64,000 nucleotides of DNA from contig NZ_JAJGQH010000013.1 of assembly GCF_020783655.1 (NCBI RefSeq), positions 62,001 to 126,000 on the forward strand, in the 5' to 3' direction. Source of the stretch: Xanthomonas melonis (lineage in GTDB: Bacteria > Pseudomonadota > Gammaproteobacteria > Xanthomonadales > Xanthomonadaceae). The notes beneath the pieces are model-generated. The model did no database searches. It had not been told where the DNA came from and saw nothing but the letters and a program-made list of their open reading frames with translations. This document shows positions 29,985 to 39,635 of the stretch, in pieces (within the stretch, counting starts at the first letter, position 1; each line of letters starts with the position of its first letter). The translations under genes were made by a program, and so were the position numbers.

Positions 29985-30007
29985 CGTTGGTGTATCGGGG
30001 GTTTCGC

Positions 30008-31144
30008 TTACTGCGCGTCGGGATGTTTGACGAAGTAGCCCAGGCCGGTCGGCTTGACGCTTTCCATCACCAACGCATAGCTGACCTTGTCGTAGGTGCG
30101 GAACACCATCGCGTGCGAGGCGTACTCGTCCGGCAGGCCGACGGTGGAGCCGGCCGGGCCGCTGAAGTCGTCGTCGGTGCGCGAAAAACGCGAGTGCTTG
30201 ACGCGGTCGCTGACCGTGCGGCCCTTGCGCCAGATCGAGAACACCGTGCCGTTGTTGATGCCTTCGCGGGCGCCGCCGGATATGGCGATCACATCGCGGG
30301 TACCGCCGACGATGAAGGCATCGGAGATCGCCAGCACGCGCAGTTCGGTCTGCAGCGCCTGTTCGGACGGCGGGTGCGGGATGAACTGCAGGTCGTACGG
30401 CTGTGCTTCCACGGCCACGATGCGGTCGCCGGCGCGCACTTCGCGGCCGCTGTCCTGCAGCAGCAGCGTCGCCGCCTTGGAATTGCCGCCTGCCGCGCTG
30501 CGGGTGATGGTGCCGACGTTGACCTGAGCCAGCTCGTAGCCCAGCGATTCGCGGCGCGTGCTCGGGGCGATGTAGTTCTTCCAGATGTTGCCGGCGCCGG
30601 CCGTGGTGTTGCCGGCCGCATCCAGGTCTTCGTTGTGCTTGGGCAGGCTGAACTTCACGGTCGGCCGTACCACGGCGTAGCGCTGACCCGGCTGGGCGTC
30701 TTCCAGGCCGACCACATAGGCGACCTGCCCGGTGGTGGCACGCGTGCGGCCGCCTTCCAGGCCGACCACATACGGCAGCTCGTCGAAGTCCTCGACCACG
30801 CGCAGGTTCTTCAGGAACGGCTCGACGTCCGACAGCGGGATGGCATTGATCGGCGCTTCCTGGCGCGGGCCGGGCTGGACCGTGCCCTTGCCGACGCGGT
30901 CCAGGTAGGCCAGGCTGATCACGTCGCCCGGATAGATCAGATGCGGATTCTGGATCTGCGGGTTGGCCTGCCAGATCTCCGGCCACAGCCATGGTTTTTG
31001 CAGGAAACGCCCGGCGATGTCCCACAAGGTATCGCCCTTGCGGACCACATAGGTGTCTGGATGCTCGCCCACCGCTTGCGCGGCAGCGTAGGTCGCGACG
31101 GTCAGCATCGCCGCAGCGACGACCGTACGAAGTCGGTTCAACAT
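30008..31144 (-). CDS. LysM peptidoglycan-binding domain protein
   Basis: A 378-residue exported protein. The signal peptide LRTVVAAAMLTVATYAAAQA is followed by one LysM domain (residues ~30-78: DTYVVRKGDTLWDIAGRFLQKPWLWPEIWQAN...LIYPGDVISL), which binds peptidoglycan glycan chains. The remaining ~300 residues are a beta-rich region without known catalytic residues, with GDRIVAVEAQPYDL and TVFSIWRKGRT. This is the LysM protein conserved next to dprA in many beta- and gammaproteobacteria. A cell-wall role is likely but undefined. The gene is divergent from def. Confidence 0.88.
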   Translation of the reverse strand: MLNRLRTVVAAAMLTVATYAAAQAVGEHPDTYVVRKGDTLWDIAGRFLQKPWLWPEIWQANPQIQNPHLIYPGDVISLAYLDRVGKGTVQPGPRQEAPINAIPLSDVEPFLKNLRVVEDFDELPYVVGLEGGRTRATTGQVAYVVGLEDAQPGQRYAVVRPTVKFSLPKHNEDLDAAGNTTAGAGNIWKNYIAPSTRRESLGYELAQVNVGTITRSAAGGNSKAATLLLQDSGREVRAGDRIVAVEAQPYDLQFIPHPPSEQALQTELRVLAISDAFIVGGTRDVIAISGGAREGINNGTVFSIWRKGRTVSDRVKHSRFSRTDDDFSGPAGSTVGLPDEYASHAMVFRTYDKVSYALVMESVKPTGLGYFVKHPDAQ

Positions 31145-31275
31145 GAGTGCCTTCTTGCCTGATTCCCCAACAGGTCCGCGCACTATAGTCCAGAAACCGG
31201 GGCGCCACGCAAGCAGTGCGCTAGAATGCCCCCGTCTTGCCGGCGCCGGGCCGGTGTTCCCAGACGGGTAATCGC

Positions 31276-31788
31276 ATGGCTCTGCTCCCTATTCTCGAAT
31301 TTCCCGACCCGCGGCTGCGCACCAAGGCCGTGCCGGTCGATGCCGCCGAGGTGGTCAGCCCGGCGTTCCAGACCCTGCTCGACGACATGTTTCAGACCAT
31401 GTACGAGGCGCCCGGCATCGGCCTGGCCGCCAGCCAGGTGGACGTGCACAAGCGTTTCATGGTCATCGACGTGAGCGAGGAGAAGAATGCCCCGCAGGTG
31501 TTCGTCAATCCCGAGATCGTCGGCAAGCAGGGCGAGCAGGTGTATCAGGAAGGCTGTCTGTCGGTGCCGGGCATCTTTGCCGATGTCACCCGCGCCGATG
31601 CGATCACCGTGCGCTATCTCGATCGTCAGGGGCAGGCCCAGGAGCTGAGCACCGATGGTCTGCTGGCGGTGTGCATCCAGCATGAAATGGATCACCTGGA
31701 CGGCAAGCTGTTCGTGGATTACCTGTCGCCGCTCAAGCGCGAAATGGTGCGCAAGAAGCTGGCCAAGATGCGCAAGCATGTGGCTTGA
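31276..31788 (+). CDS. def: Peptide deformylase
   Basis: A 170-residue metalloenzyme that removes the formyl group from nascent proteins. All three family motifs are present: GIGLAASQV (GxGLAAxQ, residues ~43-51), EGCLSVPG (~91-98, with the metal-binding Cys) and QHEMDHLDG (~131-139, with the two metal-binding His and the catalytic Glu). It is normally coupled to fmt, but here a 380-bp gap containing heptamer repeats separates them. Confidence 0.97.
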   Translation: MALLPILEFPDPRLRTKAVPVDAAEVVSPAFQTLLDDMFQTMYEAPGIGLAASQVDVHKRFMVIDVSEEKNAPQVFVNPEIVGKQGEQVYQEGCLSVPGIFADVTRADAITVRYLDRQGQAQELSTDGLLAVCIQHEMDHLDGKLFVDYLSPLKREMVRKKLAKMRKHVA

Positions 31789-31793
31789 GGGCT

Positions 31794-31828
31794 GGGATTG
31801 GGGAGTCGGGATTGGGGATTGGGGATTG
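31794..31828 (+). repeat. GGGATTG heptamer tandem array (5 units)
   Basis: Five consecutive 7-mers: GGGATTG, GGGAGTC, then three GGGATTG. The array starts 5 bp after the def stop. The same heptamer recurs in the opposite orientation at 32135 and 39636. Confidence 0.85.
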
Positions 31829-32134
31829 GCAAGAGCGGATGTCTGCAGGTCTGTGAGTCCGCTGGTTTCAATCATTCGGTGCGCATCGTGATGCGATCTG
31901 TCGTGTGCGTGAGCCGACGCGGTTTCATCCGGTCGGCGTGCGGATGGCCCTGAAAACCCGGATGTGGCAGTGGATGGCCCCGTTGCCCGTAGCAGGCAGC
32001 CCATTCCAGTTGCGGATGCCGATTCCCGACGCTCGGTAGGTGTCCGATAACGCCGCCACTCGCATCTGCGCGCGCACTCCCGTTCTCCCCTGTCAGCTCC
32101 ACGTCGTTTCCGCCCTGGCCAGCCCCGCTGTTGC

Positions 32135-32162
32135 CAATCCCCAATCCCGAATCCCGAATCCC
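32135..32162 (-). repeat. Heptamer tandem array (4 units), opposite orientation
   Basis: Two CAATCCC and two GAATCCC units in tandem, the reverse complement of the array at 31794. The last unit ends 6 bp before the fmt ATG and occupies the place of a Shine-Dalgarno sequence. Confidence 0.85.
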
Positions 32163-32168
32163 CGCCTT

Positions 32169-33092
32169 ATGAGAATTGTCTTCGCCGGTACGCCGGAGTT
32201 CGCCGTCGCCTCGTTGCGCGCCGCCGCGCAGCGGCATGAAGTGGTGGCGGTGTATACCCAGCCCGATCGTCCGGCCGGCCGTGGCCGCGGGCTGACCCCG
32301 TCGCCGGTCAAGCTGGAGGCGGTCGCGCGTGGCATTCCGGTGCACCAGCCGCAGACCCTGCGCTCGCCCGAGGCGCTGGCCACGCTGCGCGGGCTCGAGG
32401 CCGACCTGATGGTGGTGGTGGCCTACGGGCTGATCCTGCCCAAGGCGGTGCTGGCTGCGCCAACCCATGGCTGCTGGAACGTGCATGCCTCGCTGCTGCC
32501 GCGCTGGCGCGGCGCCGCGCCGATCCAGCGCGCGATCGAGGCCGGCGATACCGAGACCGGGGTGTGCCTGATGCAGATGGAGGCCGGGCTGGACACCGGT
32601 CCGGTGCTGCTGTCCCAGCGCATCGAGATCGGCGAGCAGGAGACCGGCGGCCAGTTGCACGACCGCCTCGCGGCGCTGGGTGCGCAGGTTCTGTCCGACG
32701 GCCTGGGGCTGTTGCGCGCCGGCATCCGCCCGGTGGCGCAACCGCAGCCGGAACACGGCGTGACCTACGCGCACAAGCTGGACAAGGCACAGGCACGACT
32801 GGACTGGGCGCAGCCGGCACCGGACCTGGCGCGGCGCGTACGCGCGTTCAATCCCTGGCCGGTGGCCGAAGCGCAATTGGCCGGCGAGCGCGTGCGCGTG
32901 CATGGTGCGGTCGCGCTGGAACTGGCCCACCAGCAGCCGCCGGGCACCCTGCTGGCGGCCAGCAAGCAGGGCATCGATATCGCCTGCGGGCAAGGCGCGC
33001 TGCGGGTGCGCGTATTGCAGCGCGAGGGCGGCAAGGCGATCACCGCCGCCGATTACCTCAACGCGCGCCGCGACCTACCGGCGCTGCGCTGA
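32169..33092 (+). CDS. fmt: Methionyl-tRNA formyltransferase
   Basis: A 307-residue enzyme that formylates initiator Met-tRNA using 10-formyl-tetrahydrofolate. Typical pieces are the start [13 protein letters not shown], the insertion loop [31 protein letters not shown], the catalytic [20 protein letters not shown] (Asn and His) and the C-terminal OB-like domain beginning FNPWPVAEA. The start is fixed by family length although the preceding repeat leaves no ribosome-binding site. Its stop overlaps the rsmB start (TGATG), so the two are coupled. Confidence 0.96.
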   Translation: MRIVFAGTPEFAVASLRAAAQRHEVVAVYTQPDRPAGRGRGLTPSPVKLEAVARGIPVHQPQTLRSPEALATLRGLEADLMVVVAYGLILPKAVLAAPTHGCWNVHASLLPRWRGAAPIQRAIEAGDTETGVCLMQMEAGLDTGPVLLSQRIEIGEQETGGQLHDRLAALGAQVLSDGLGLLRAGIRPVAQPQPEHGVTYAHKLDKAQARLDWAQPAPDLARRVRAFNPWPVAEAQLAGERVRVHGAVALELAHQQPPGTLLAASKQGIDIACGQGALRVRVLQREGGKAITAADYLNARRDLPALR

Positions 33093-34402
33093 TGGCGGCC
33101 GATGCGGTGGCTGCAGGCGTCGCCTCGCGCCTGGTGGCGACGCGGGTACTGACGGCCGTGTTCGATCAGGGGCGCTCGCTGAAGGCCGAACTGGCCACGG
33201 CGCTGCCCGGCCTGGCCGACCCGCGCGACCGCGCGCTGGTGGAGGCGATCTGCTTTGCGGTCGTTCGCCGCCGCCCGGCATACGACGTCGCGCTGCGGCA
33301 ATGGCTGGAGCGTCCGTTGCCCCCGCGCGATGCCGAGCTCAAGGCCTTGCTGATGGCCGGCTTCGCCCAACTCGACGTGCTGCAGTTGCCCGCGCACGCG
33401 GCCTTGTCGGCCAGCGTGGATGCCTGCCGTGCGTTGGGCCGGCCGCGCCAGGCCGGCATGGTCAACGCGCTCCTGCGACGCGCGCAGCGCGAAGGCTTTC
33501 CGGCGGTGGCCGACGACGCCAGCTGGCCGTCATGGCTGCGCAAGCAGTTGCGGGCCGACTGGGGCGCGCGCGCCGAAGCCATCTTCGTGGCGAGCGCGCA
33601 GATGGCGCCGATGTGGCTGCGCGTGCACCGCGGGCACACCGACCCGGCCGCCTATGTCGCGCAGTTGGCGGAAGCCGGCATTGCCGCGCAGGTCGATGCG
33701 CTGCTCCCGGACGCGGTGCGGCTGGAGAGCGCGATGCCGGTGAGCCAGTTGCCTGGGTTTGCCGAGGGCATGGTTTCGGTGCAGGACGGCTCGGCGCAGC
33801 AGGTAGCCGATGCGCTGGCGCTGGACCCGTCGGCACGCGTGCTCGATGCCTGCGCCGCGCCCGGCGGCAAGGCGGCGCATCTGCTGGAACGCCACCCCGG
33901 CCTGCAGCTCACCGCGCTGGACGTGGATGCGCGCCGCCTGGAGCGCGTGCAGCACACCCTGCAGCGCACCGTGCCGACTGCGAAGGTGCATCTGCACGCC
34001 GCCGATGCCGCCGACCTGGCCGCATGGTGGGATGGCCAACCCTTCGATGCGGTGCTGCTGGACGCGCCGTGTTCGGCCACCGGAGTCGTGCGCCGGCAAC
34101 CGGACGTGCTGCTGCATCGCCGGGCCGACGATATCGATGCGCTGTGTGCGTTGCAGGCGCGCCTGCTGGATGCGAGCTGGCGCACCCTGCGTCCGGGCGG
34201 GCGGCTGCTCTACACCACCTGCTCGCTGCTGGCACGCGAAAACCAGGCGCAGATCGCCGCATTCCTGCAGCGCACGCCCGATGCGCGAGCGCAGCCGCTG
34301 GAGACGCCGTTCGGACATGCGGCCGGTCCAGGGCGGCAACGCTTCCCGGGTGAGCAGCACTGCGACGGTTTCTTCTACGCGCTTTTGCTAAAAGCCTCCT
34401 GA
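33092..34402 (+). CDS. rsmB: 16S rRNA m5C967 methyltransferase RsmB (Sun)
   Basis: A 436-residue S-adenosylmethionine-dependent enzyme that methylates C967 of 16S rRNA. The N-terminal NusB-like helical domain (residues ~10-135, with [18 protein letters not shown] and [11 protein letters not shown]) binds RNA. The Rossmann catalytic domain has [17 protein letters not shown] (SAM site), [29 protein letters not shown] with the first conserved Cys of the PC motif, and [15 protein letters not shown] with the catalytic Cys of TCS. It overlaps fmt by 1 nt. It completes the def-fmt-sun arrangement. Confidence 0.95.
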   Translation: MAADAVAAGVASRLVATRVLTAVFDQGRSLKAELATALPGLADPRDRALVEAICFAVVRRRPAYDVALRQWLERPLPPRDAELKALLMAGFAQLDVLQLPAHAALSASVDACRALGRPRQAGMVNALLRRAQREGFPAVADDASWPSWLRKQLRADWGARAEAIFVASAQMAPMWLRVHRGHTDPAAYVAQLAEAGIAAQVDALLPDAVRLESAMPVSQLPGFAEGMVSVQDGSAQQVADALALDPSARVLDACAAPGGKAAHLLERHPGLQLTALDVDARRLERVQHTLQRTVPTAKVHLHAADAADLAAWWDGQPFDAVLLDAPCSATGVVRRQPDVLLHRRADDIDALCALQARLLDASWRTLRPGGRLLYTTCSLLARENQAQIAAFLQRTPDARAQPLETPFGHAAGPGRQRFPGEQHCDGFFYALLLKAS

Positions 34403-34450
34403 TCGCGCCGGTTCCGGCACTCCCTTTCCCCGTCCCCGCTGCCGCCTGCC

Positions 34451-36172
34451 ATGCTCAAGACCCGTGCCTCAAAGGATTTCTGGCTGTTGGCCGTGACAGC
34501 GGTACTGGTGATCGGTGCCGGGCTGGGCTTGCGCGACCCCTGGCCCTCGGACGAGCCACGCTTCGCCCTGGTCGCCAAGCAGATGGTGCTGAGCGGAGAT
34601 TGGCTGTTCCCGCATCGCGGCAACGAGTTGTACTCGGACAAACCGCCGATGCTGATGTGGCTGCAGGCGCTGTTCTATACGTTGCTGGGCAACTGGCGGG
34701 TGGCCTTCCTGCTGCCGTCGCTGCTGGCGGCGCTGGGCACGCTGGCCTGCGTGTACGACCTGGGCCGGCGGCTGTGGACCCGGCGGGTGGGCGCGTATGC
34801 GGCGTGGATGCTGTTGTTCACGCTGCACTTCACCTTCCAGGCCAAGAAGGCGCAGATCGACCCGCTGGTGGTGTTCTGGATCACCCTGGCCAATTACGGG
34901 CTGCTGCGTCACCTGCTGCTGGGGCCGGCCTGGCGATGGTGGACGCTGGGCTGGTTCGCCGCCGGGTTGGGGGTGATCACCAAGGGCGTGGGCATCATCG
35001 CGTTGCTGATGCTGATCCCGGCCGGGATCGCCGCTGTACGCGGCTGGCCGGGTGTGCGCGTGCATGTGCGCGACCGCCGCTTCTGGCTCGGGCCGCTGTT
35101 CTTCTTCGTGGCGATCGCACTGTGGTTCGTGCCGATGGTGGTCACCGCGCTGACCGCCGGCCAGCCCGAATACCGCGTGTATCTCAACGACATCCTGTTG
35201 CGCCAGACCGCCAAGCGTTATGCCAGCTCCTGGGATCACGCGCAGCCGGTCTGGTATCACCTGCAGAGCATGGCCACGATGTGGCTGCCGCCCATCCTGC
35301 TGCTGCCGTGGGCGATCCCGGCCTGGCGCCGGCGGCTGCGCCGACGCGATGCGCGCTATCTGCTGCCGCTGGCGTGGTGGCTGCTGGTGCTGGTGTTCTT
35401 CACCATCCCCAGCGGCAAGCGCGATGTGTACATCCTGCCGGCCCTGCCGATGTTCTGCCTGGCCCTGGCGCCGCTGGCCGCAGGCCTGCTGCGCCGGGCC
35501 GGTGTGCAGCGCTTGCTGTTCGGCTTCGCGCTGCTGCTGAGCGTTGCCTTCGTGGCCGGCGGGGCGGCGATGCTGATCGGGCACCCGGGTTTCGAACAGA
35601 AGATCATGGACAGCCGCGGAGTGGGCAGCGAAGCCACCGATCCGCTGGGTTGGCTGCTGCTGGCGGTAGGCGGTTGGGGAGCGGTCTGCCTGCTGGTGCT
35701 GCGCGTTCGACGCTCCGTGCTGGCGGTGGCGGCGTTGCTGGGCGCGTGGTGGGTGAGCTTCGGCCTGGTCTGTTATCCCATCTTCAACGACTCCAGCTCG
35801 GCCGGCGCGGTGATGCGCGAGGCCGGGCGTCGCATCGGCCCGGAGGCGCAGCTCGGCCTGGTGGCCTGGAAGGAGCAGAACCTGCTGATGGCCGACCGCC
35901 CGGCGCAGACCTTCGGTTTCAAGGTGCCCTGGGACCTCCAGCTGCGGGATGGTGTGGCGTGGCAGGCCGCAGACCCGAAGCGGCGCTGGCTGATGGTGCA
36001 GGAGACCGCGCTGCTGGACTGCGTCGACCGTCGTCGTAGCCAGCTGGTGGGGGTGGCGAACCGGCGCCGCTGGTGGCTGGTGCCGGCCGACGCCATCCAG
36101 GGCGCGTGCGTGGCCAGCGCCACGCAGAAGGCCGTGGAAGCCAGGGAGCAGGGCAATCTGGATGCCGAGTGA
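34451..36172 (+). CDS. ArnT/PMT-like membrane glycosyltransferase (GT83-type)
   Basis: A 573-residue polytopic membrane enzyme with about 12 hydrophobic helices. The N-terminal periplasmic loop has the family signature WPSDEPRFALVAKQMVLSGDWL (DE + R) and LYSDKPPMLMWLQALFY, as in ArnT and other undecaprenyl-phosphate-sugar transferases. ArnT itself adds 4-amino-arabinose to lipid A. Nothing in the neighbourhood encodes the arn pathway, so the sugar and the acceptor (lipid A, LPS core or another glycan) are unknown. The C-terminal ~100 residues are soluble and periplasmic. It opens a cluster with an O-antigen ligase and two further glycan-type transferases. Confidence 0.85.
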   Translation: MLKTRASKDFWLLAVTAVLVIGAGLGLRDPWPSDEPRFALVAKQMVLSGDWLFPHRGNELYSDKPPMLMWLQALFYTLLGNWRVAFLLPSLLAALGTLACVYDLGRRLWTRRVGAYAAWMLLFTLHFTFQAKKAQIDPLVVFWITLANYGLLRHLLLGPAWRWWTLGWFAAGLGVITKGVGIIALLMLIPAGIAAVRGWPGVRVHVRDRRFWLGPLFFFVAIALWFVPMVVTALTAGQPEYRVYLNDILLRQTAKRYASSWDHAQPVWYHLQSMATMWLPPILLLPWAIPAWRRRLRRRDARYLLPLAWWLLVLVFFTIPSGKRDVYILPALPMFCLALAPLAAGLLRRAGVQRLLFGFALLLSVAFVAGGAAMLIGHPGFEQKIMDSRGVGSEATDPLGWLLLAVGGWGAVCLLVLRVRRSVLAVAALLGAWWVSFGLVCYPIFNDSSSAGAVMREAGRRIGPEAQLGLVAWKEQNLLMADRPAQTFGFKVPWDLQLRDGVAWQAADPKRRWLMVQETALLDCVDRRRSQLVGVANRRRWWLVPADAIQGACVASATQKAVEAREQGNLDAE

Positions 36173-36325
36173 GCCTGTTGCGCTGCGGGCTGCGCCTCTC
36201 CACTCGACGCCATGCCGCCGCCGCTATCTGCCGCCGTCTAGCAACGATTCATGCGGCGCAGCGTTAGCTTGGCGCGCGCGCTTGCCCGGCGCCGGTTCAC
36301 CTTCTTCCTTGCCCCCGACGTACAG

Positions 36326-37612
36326 ATGACCTATTTGAGTTCCCCGCCCGCTTCGCTCGAGAAGCCCGGTGCCACGACATCGTCGCGCTTGGGGATGGGC
36401 ATTGCGGAGCTGGGTGTGTTCAGTCTGACCGCGTTGGTGGTCAGCATGCCGAGCGGCCTGCTGCCGTTCGGCCTGTGCCTGTTATTCGGCTCGCTGGTCG
36501 GGTGGCGCCAGCTGCGCGCCGGCATCGCCGCGCGCCGCTGGCCGTTGCGGACGTTGGGCTGGTTGACGTTGGCGGTGATCGCGATGTCGCTGCTGTCGGT
36601 CGCGCTGTTCGAACCCGCCCTGCGCGATGTCGACAACCGCTCGCGCTTTCTGGTGCTGCCCTGGGCGGCGCTGTGGGCGTATGCCTTGCAGCCACGCCAG
36701 GTCTGGCTCTGGCGCGGAGCCCTGGCCGGCGTGTTCGCGGCGATGCTGATCGCGGTGGTGCAGGTGAGCAATGGCGCCGACCGTGCCGAGGGGTGGACCA
36801 ATGCGATCGTGTTCGCCGATATCGCCATGCTGCTGCTGGTGGTGGTGGCGTTCTGCCGCCCGGTCGGCGGCCTGCGCTGGCTGGCCGGCGCCGCCATCGC
36901 GGCGGTGGCGGTGATCGTGCTCAGCGGCAGCCGCGGGGTCTGGCTGGCGTTGTTGTTGACGCTGGGCGTGCTGATCTGGGGCGCGCCCTGGCAGAACAGG
37001 CGGCTGCGGCTGTTGAGTTTCGTGGGCAGTGCGGCGGTGGCCGTGGGCGTACTCGTCAGCGTGCCGGCGCTGACCGAGCAGATGCGCCTGGGCGAATTGC
37101 AGAGCGATCTGCAGCGCTACGAGGTGGGCGATGCCGATTCGTCGGCCGGAGCGCGCATCGAGCGCCTGCATGTGGCCTGGGATACGCTGCTTGCGCATCC
37201 GCTGACCGGTGTGGGCGTCGGCCGTTTCGACGATGCGATGCGCGAACTGCCGATCTGCGCCGGCGACACCTGGCTGCTGCGGTGTCACCTGGGCCATGCG
37301 CACAACGATCTGGCCGAGTGGGGCGCCACCCAGGGCGTGCCGGGCCTGTTGCTGCTGATGGCGGTCTACGGCATTCCGTTGCTGGTGTTCGTGCGCCTGC
37401 ATCGGCGCAGCAGGCAGGCGCAGTTTCGTGGCCCGGCCGCAGCCGGGGTGATGCTGGTGATCAGCTACGTCCTGTGCGGCTTGACCCAATCGATGTTCGC
37501 GCATCAGATCTCGGCCAGTTTCTACACGGCCATGGTCGGCGTGCTGACCGGCCTTGCGATGCGTCAGGTGGAGCAGGTAGAGCAGGCCAGGCTGGCGACC
37601 GGCGCCGGCTAG
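36326..37612 (+). CDS. O-antigen ligase family protein (WaaL/Wzy_C-like)
   Basis: A 428-residue inner-membrane protein with about 11 transmembrane helices. The large periplasmic loop contains RIERLHVAWDTLLAHPLTGVGVGRFDDAM and CHLGHAHNDLAEWGATQGVPGLLLLMAVYG, the Wzy_C pattern with the conserved HAHND. WaaL proteins join polymerised O-antigen to lipid A-core; Wzy polymerases look alike, so the exact reaction is not proven. An upstream in-frame start at 36251 would add 25 basic residues; the ATG at 36326 fits better. It follows the ArnT-like gene on the same strand; the next gene is converging. Confidence 0.85.
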   Translation: MTYLSSPPASLEKPGATTSSRLGMGIAELGVFSLTALVVSMPSGLLPFGLCLLFGSLVGWRQLRAGIAARRWPLRTLGWLTLAVIAMSLLSVALFEPALRDVDNRSRFLVLPWAALWAYALQPRQVWLWRGALAGVFAAMLIAVVQVSNGADRAEGWTNAIVFADIAMLLLVVVAFCRPVGGLRWLAGAAIAAVAVIVLSGSRGVWLALLLTLGVLIWGAPWQNRRLRLLSFVGSAAVAVGVLVSVPALTEQMRLGELQSDLQRYEVGDADSSAGARIERLHVAWDTLLAHPLTGVGVGRFDDAMRELPICAGDTWLLRCHLGHAHNDLAEWGATQGVPGLLLLMAVYGIPLLVFVRLHRRSRQAQFRGPAAAGVMLVISYVLCGLTQSMFAHQISASFYTAMVGVLTGLAMRQVEQVEQARLATGAG

Positions 37613-37693
37613 GCGCTGCGCGGCGTTCTGAGGGATCGGAACTCTGCGCTGTCGTGCTGATGGCCGAGCCGTTCGCCGGCTCGATGGGTGCGT

Positions 37694-38518
37694 TCAGTCG
37701 AGATGCCGATCCGGTGCGCGCGGCGGATCCTGCACCGGCAGGTCGTGCTGCAGCAGCCACAACATGATGGTCTTCTGGCGCACGTAGTTGGCGCGCACAT
37801 AGGCGTAGATCAGCCCGTGCCAGCCGTCGCGGAATCCGCCGCGCAACAGGTAGCCGCGCCAGAACCGCCATGCCGGCGCCAGTACCAGTTTGCTCCAGGT
37901 GGCGCGCTTGCCGCGTGCGTGATCGTGTTCGGCCATCATCTGCGCATAGCGCTGGGTCTTGGCCAACTGCTGTGCCAGCGAGCGGTACGGGTAGTGGATC
38001 AGATCGCCCGCCAGGGTGAGGACCGCGCCATCGACGCTGGCCGCTTCGTGGATCTCGCGCTTGCCGCGCCAGCCGCCGCGGCGTCGATCGAACAGCCGCA
38101 GCACGCGGTCCGGATAGGCATTGCCGTGGCGCAGGAACCGACCGAAATAATCCGACAGCCGGGCGAACCGGTAACCGGCCGCTCCGGAGAACCCGGCGTC
38201 GCGTGCGGCGAGGATGGCAGCGCGCAGGGTCTCGCCGACGCGTTCGTCCGCATCCAGGCACAACACCCAGTCATGGCTGGCCTGTTCGACACAGTACGCC
38301 TTCTGGCTGCGGTAGCCGTCGAAGGCGCGCTGCAGCACGCGTGCGCCATGCGCGGCGGCGATGCTCGCGGTGGCGTCGGTGGAGCCGGAGTCCACCACCA
38401 CGATCTCATCGCAGAACGTCAGCGAGGTCAGGCAGTCGCGTAGGCGATCGGCCTCGTTGAACGCGATAATGCAGGCGCTGATGCGCGGCCGTGGGTCGGG
38501 TGCGGTCGAAGAGGACAT
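37694..38518 (-). CDS. Family 2 glycosyltransferase, WaaE/KdtX-like (LPS core)
   Basis: A 274-residue GT-A fold enzyme. The N-terminus ISACIIAFNEADRLRDCLTSLTFCDEIVVVDSGSTD is the nucleotide-sugar site. DWVLCLDADERVGETL supplies the metal-binding DAD. The later YRFARLSDYFGRFLRHGNAYPDRVLRLFDRRRGGW and a basic amphipathic C-terminus match WaaE/KdtX beta-1,4-glucosyltransferases that modify LPS inner core; the WaxE protein of Xanthomonas belongs to this group. The sugar donor is not provable from sequence. Its start codon is only 3 bp from that of the divergent gene at 38522. Confidence 0.85.
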   Translation of the reverse strand: MSSSTAPDPRPRISACIIAFNEADRLRDCLTSLTFCDEIVVVDSGSTDATASIAAAHGARVLQRAFDGYRSQKAYCVEQASHDWVLCLDADERVGETLRAAILAARDAGFSGAAGYRFARLSDYFGRFLRHGNAYPDRVLRLFDRRRGGWRGKREIHEAASVDGAVLTLAGDLIHYPYRSLAQQLAKTQRYAQMMAEHDHARGKRATWSKLVLAPAWRFWRGYLLRGGFRDGWHGLIYAYVRANYVRQKTIMLWLLQHDLPVQDPPRAPDRHLD

Positions 38519-38521
38519 GTG

Positions 38522-39577
38522 ATGGCCGATTACCTGCTGTTCGCAACGGAGCGTTACGCCTTGCCTATTCTGGCGCCATTGGCGCAGGCGTTACAGGCCC
38601 GCGGCGACACGGTGGCCGCCTGGTACGAAGGCGGCGCGCGCGGTCTGCTGCTGCCGGGCGTGCGCGAAGTGGGCCTGCGCGAGGCGCTGGCCCTGCGTCC
38701 GCGCGCGGTGTTCAGCGCGGCCAACTGGGTGCCGCCCTTCCTCTCCGGGGCCAAGGTCCAGCTGTTCCATGGGTTCAACGTGCAAAAGCGCGAGGACAAC
38801 CGCGGTCATTTCCGCGTGCGGGGTCTGTTCGATCTGTATTGCACGCAGGGCCCGGCCACCACCGCGCCGTTTCGTGCGCTGGCCGCGCGCGAAGGGCATT
38901 TCGCGGTGGCCGAAACCGGCTGGCCCAAGCTCGACCCGGTGTTCCGTGACGATGGCGGCCACGGCGCTGCATTGCGCGCGCCGGCCAATGGCCGCCCGGT
39001 GCTCCTGTTCGGTTCCACCTTCACCGAACGGCTGAGCGCGGCCCCGGTGCTGTTCGACGCAATCGCCGCCGACATCGCGCGCGGAACGCATTACTGGCTG
39101 CTCACCCTGCATCCCAAGTGCGCGTCGGAGCTGTTCGATCGGTATCGCGCACTGGCGGGTGCCCACGCGCGCTTCGTCGAGCCGGAAGACGTGATGGCTG
39201 CGCAGCGGGCGGCCGATGTGCTGGTGTCGGACACCTCGTCGATCGTGTCCGAGTTCGTGGTGCAGCACAAACCGGTGGTGACCTTCCGCAACCGGGTGCC
39301 GCAACCGCACATGCTGAACTTCGAGCAGCCCGAGCACTTGCCGCAGCAGCTGGCGCGCGCGCTGGCACCGGATGCGGCGCTACGCAGCGCACTGGCCGCG
39401 TATGCCGATGCGATCCATCCGTATCGCGATGGGCAATCGTCCGAACGGGTGATCGCCGCTACCGAGGACTTCATCGCCGGCCGGCTCGGCACCTTGCGGC
39501 CCAAGCCGCTGGGTGCGCTCTGGCGCGGCCTGCAGATCCGCCGCGAGCTCGGCTACTGGGGGCCGGCGCAGCGCTGA
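38522..39577 (+). CDS. CDP-glycerol glycerophosphotransferase-like protein
   Basis: A 351-residue cytosolic GT-B-like protein. The C-terminal half shows the family features: GSTFTERLSAAPVLFDAI, LLTLHPKC, FVEPEDVMAAQRAADVLVSDTSSIVSEFVVQHKPVVTFRNR. The SDTSS(I)..E segment is the binding site for the CDP-linked substrate in TagF-like enzymes. It may transfer glycerol-phosphate or a related group to a surface glycan. The ATG with GAGG seven bases upstream was chosen over a GTG one codon earlier. It is divergent from the WaaE-like gene, with overlapping 5' regions. Confidence 0.78.
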   Translation: MADYLLFATERYALPILAPLAQALQARGDTVAAWYEGGARGLLLPGVREVGLREALALRPRAVFSAANWVPPFLSGAKVQLFHGFNVQKREDNRGHFRVRGLFDLYCTQGPATTAPFRALAAREGHFAVAETGWPKLDPVFRDDGGHGAALRAPANGRPVLLFGSTFTERLSAAPVLFDAIAADIARGTHYWLLTLHPKCASELFDRYRALAGAHARFVEPEDVMAAQRAADVLVSDTSSIVSEFVVQHKPVVTFRNRVPQPHMLNFEQPEHLPQQLARALAPDAALRSALAAYADAIHPYRDGQSSERVIAATEDFIAGRLGTLRPKPLGALWRGLQIRRELGYWGPAQR

Positions 39578-39635
39578 TCGCTGCCAGTTGCTCATCGAAG
39601 CGATGCCGCCGTCGATCAGCGGTCGATCCGATCGC

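Larger units (their letters stand above)
31789..32168. other. Unusually long def-fmt intergenic region bounded by opposed heptamer arrays
   Basis: 380 bp lie between def and fmt, which are adjacent or overlapping in most bacteria. A GGGATTG array follows the def stop by 5 bp and a CAATCCC array ends 6 bp before the fmt start. The ~300 bp between them are not coding by any signal I can see. A promoter for fmt may lie here. Confidence 0.6.
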
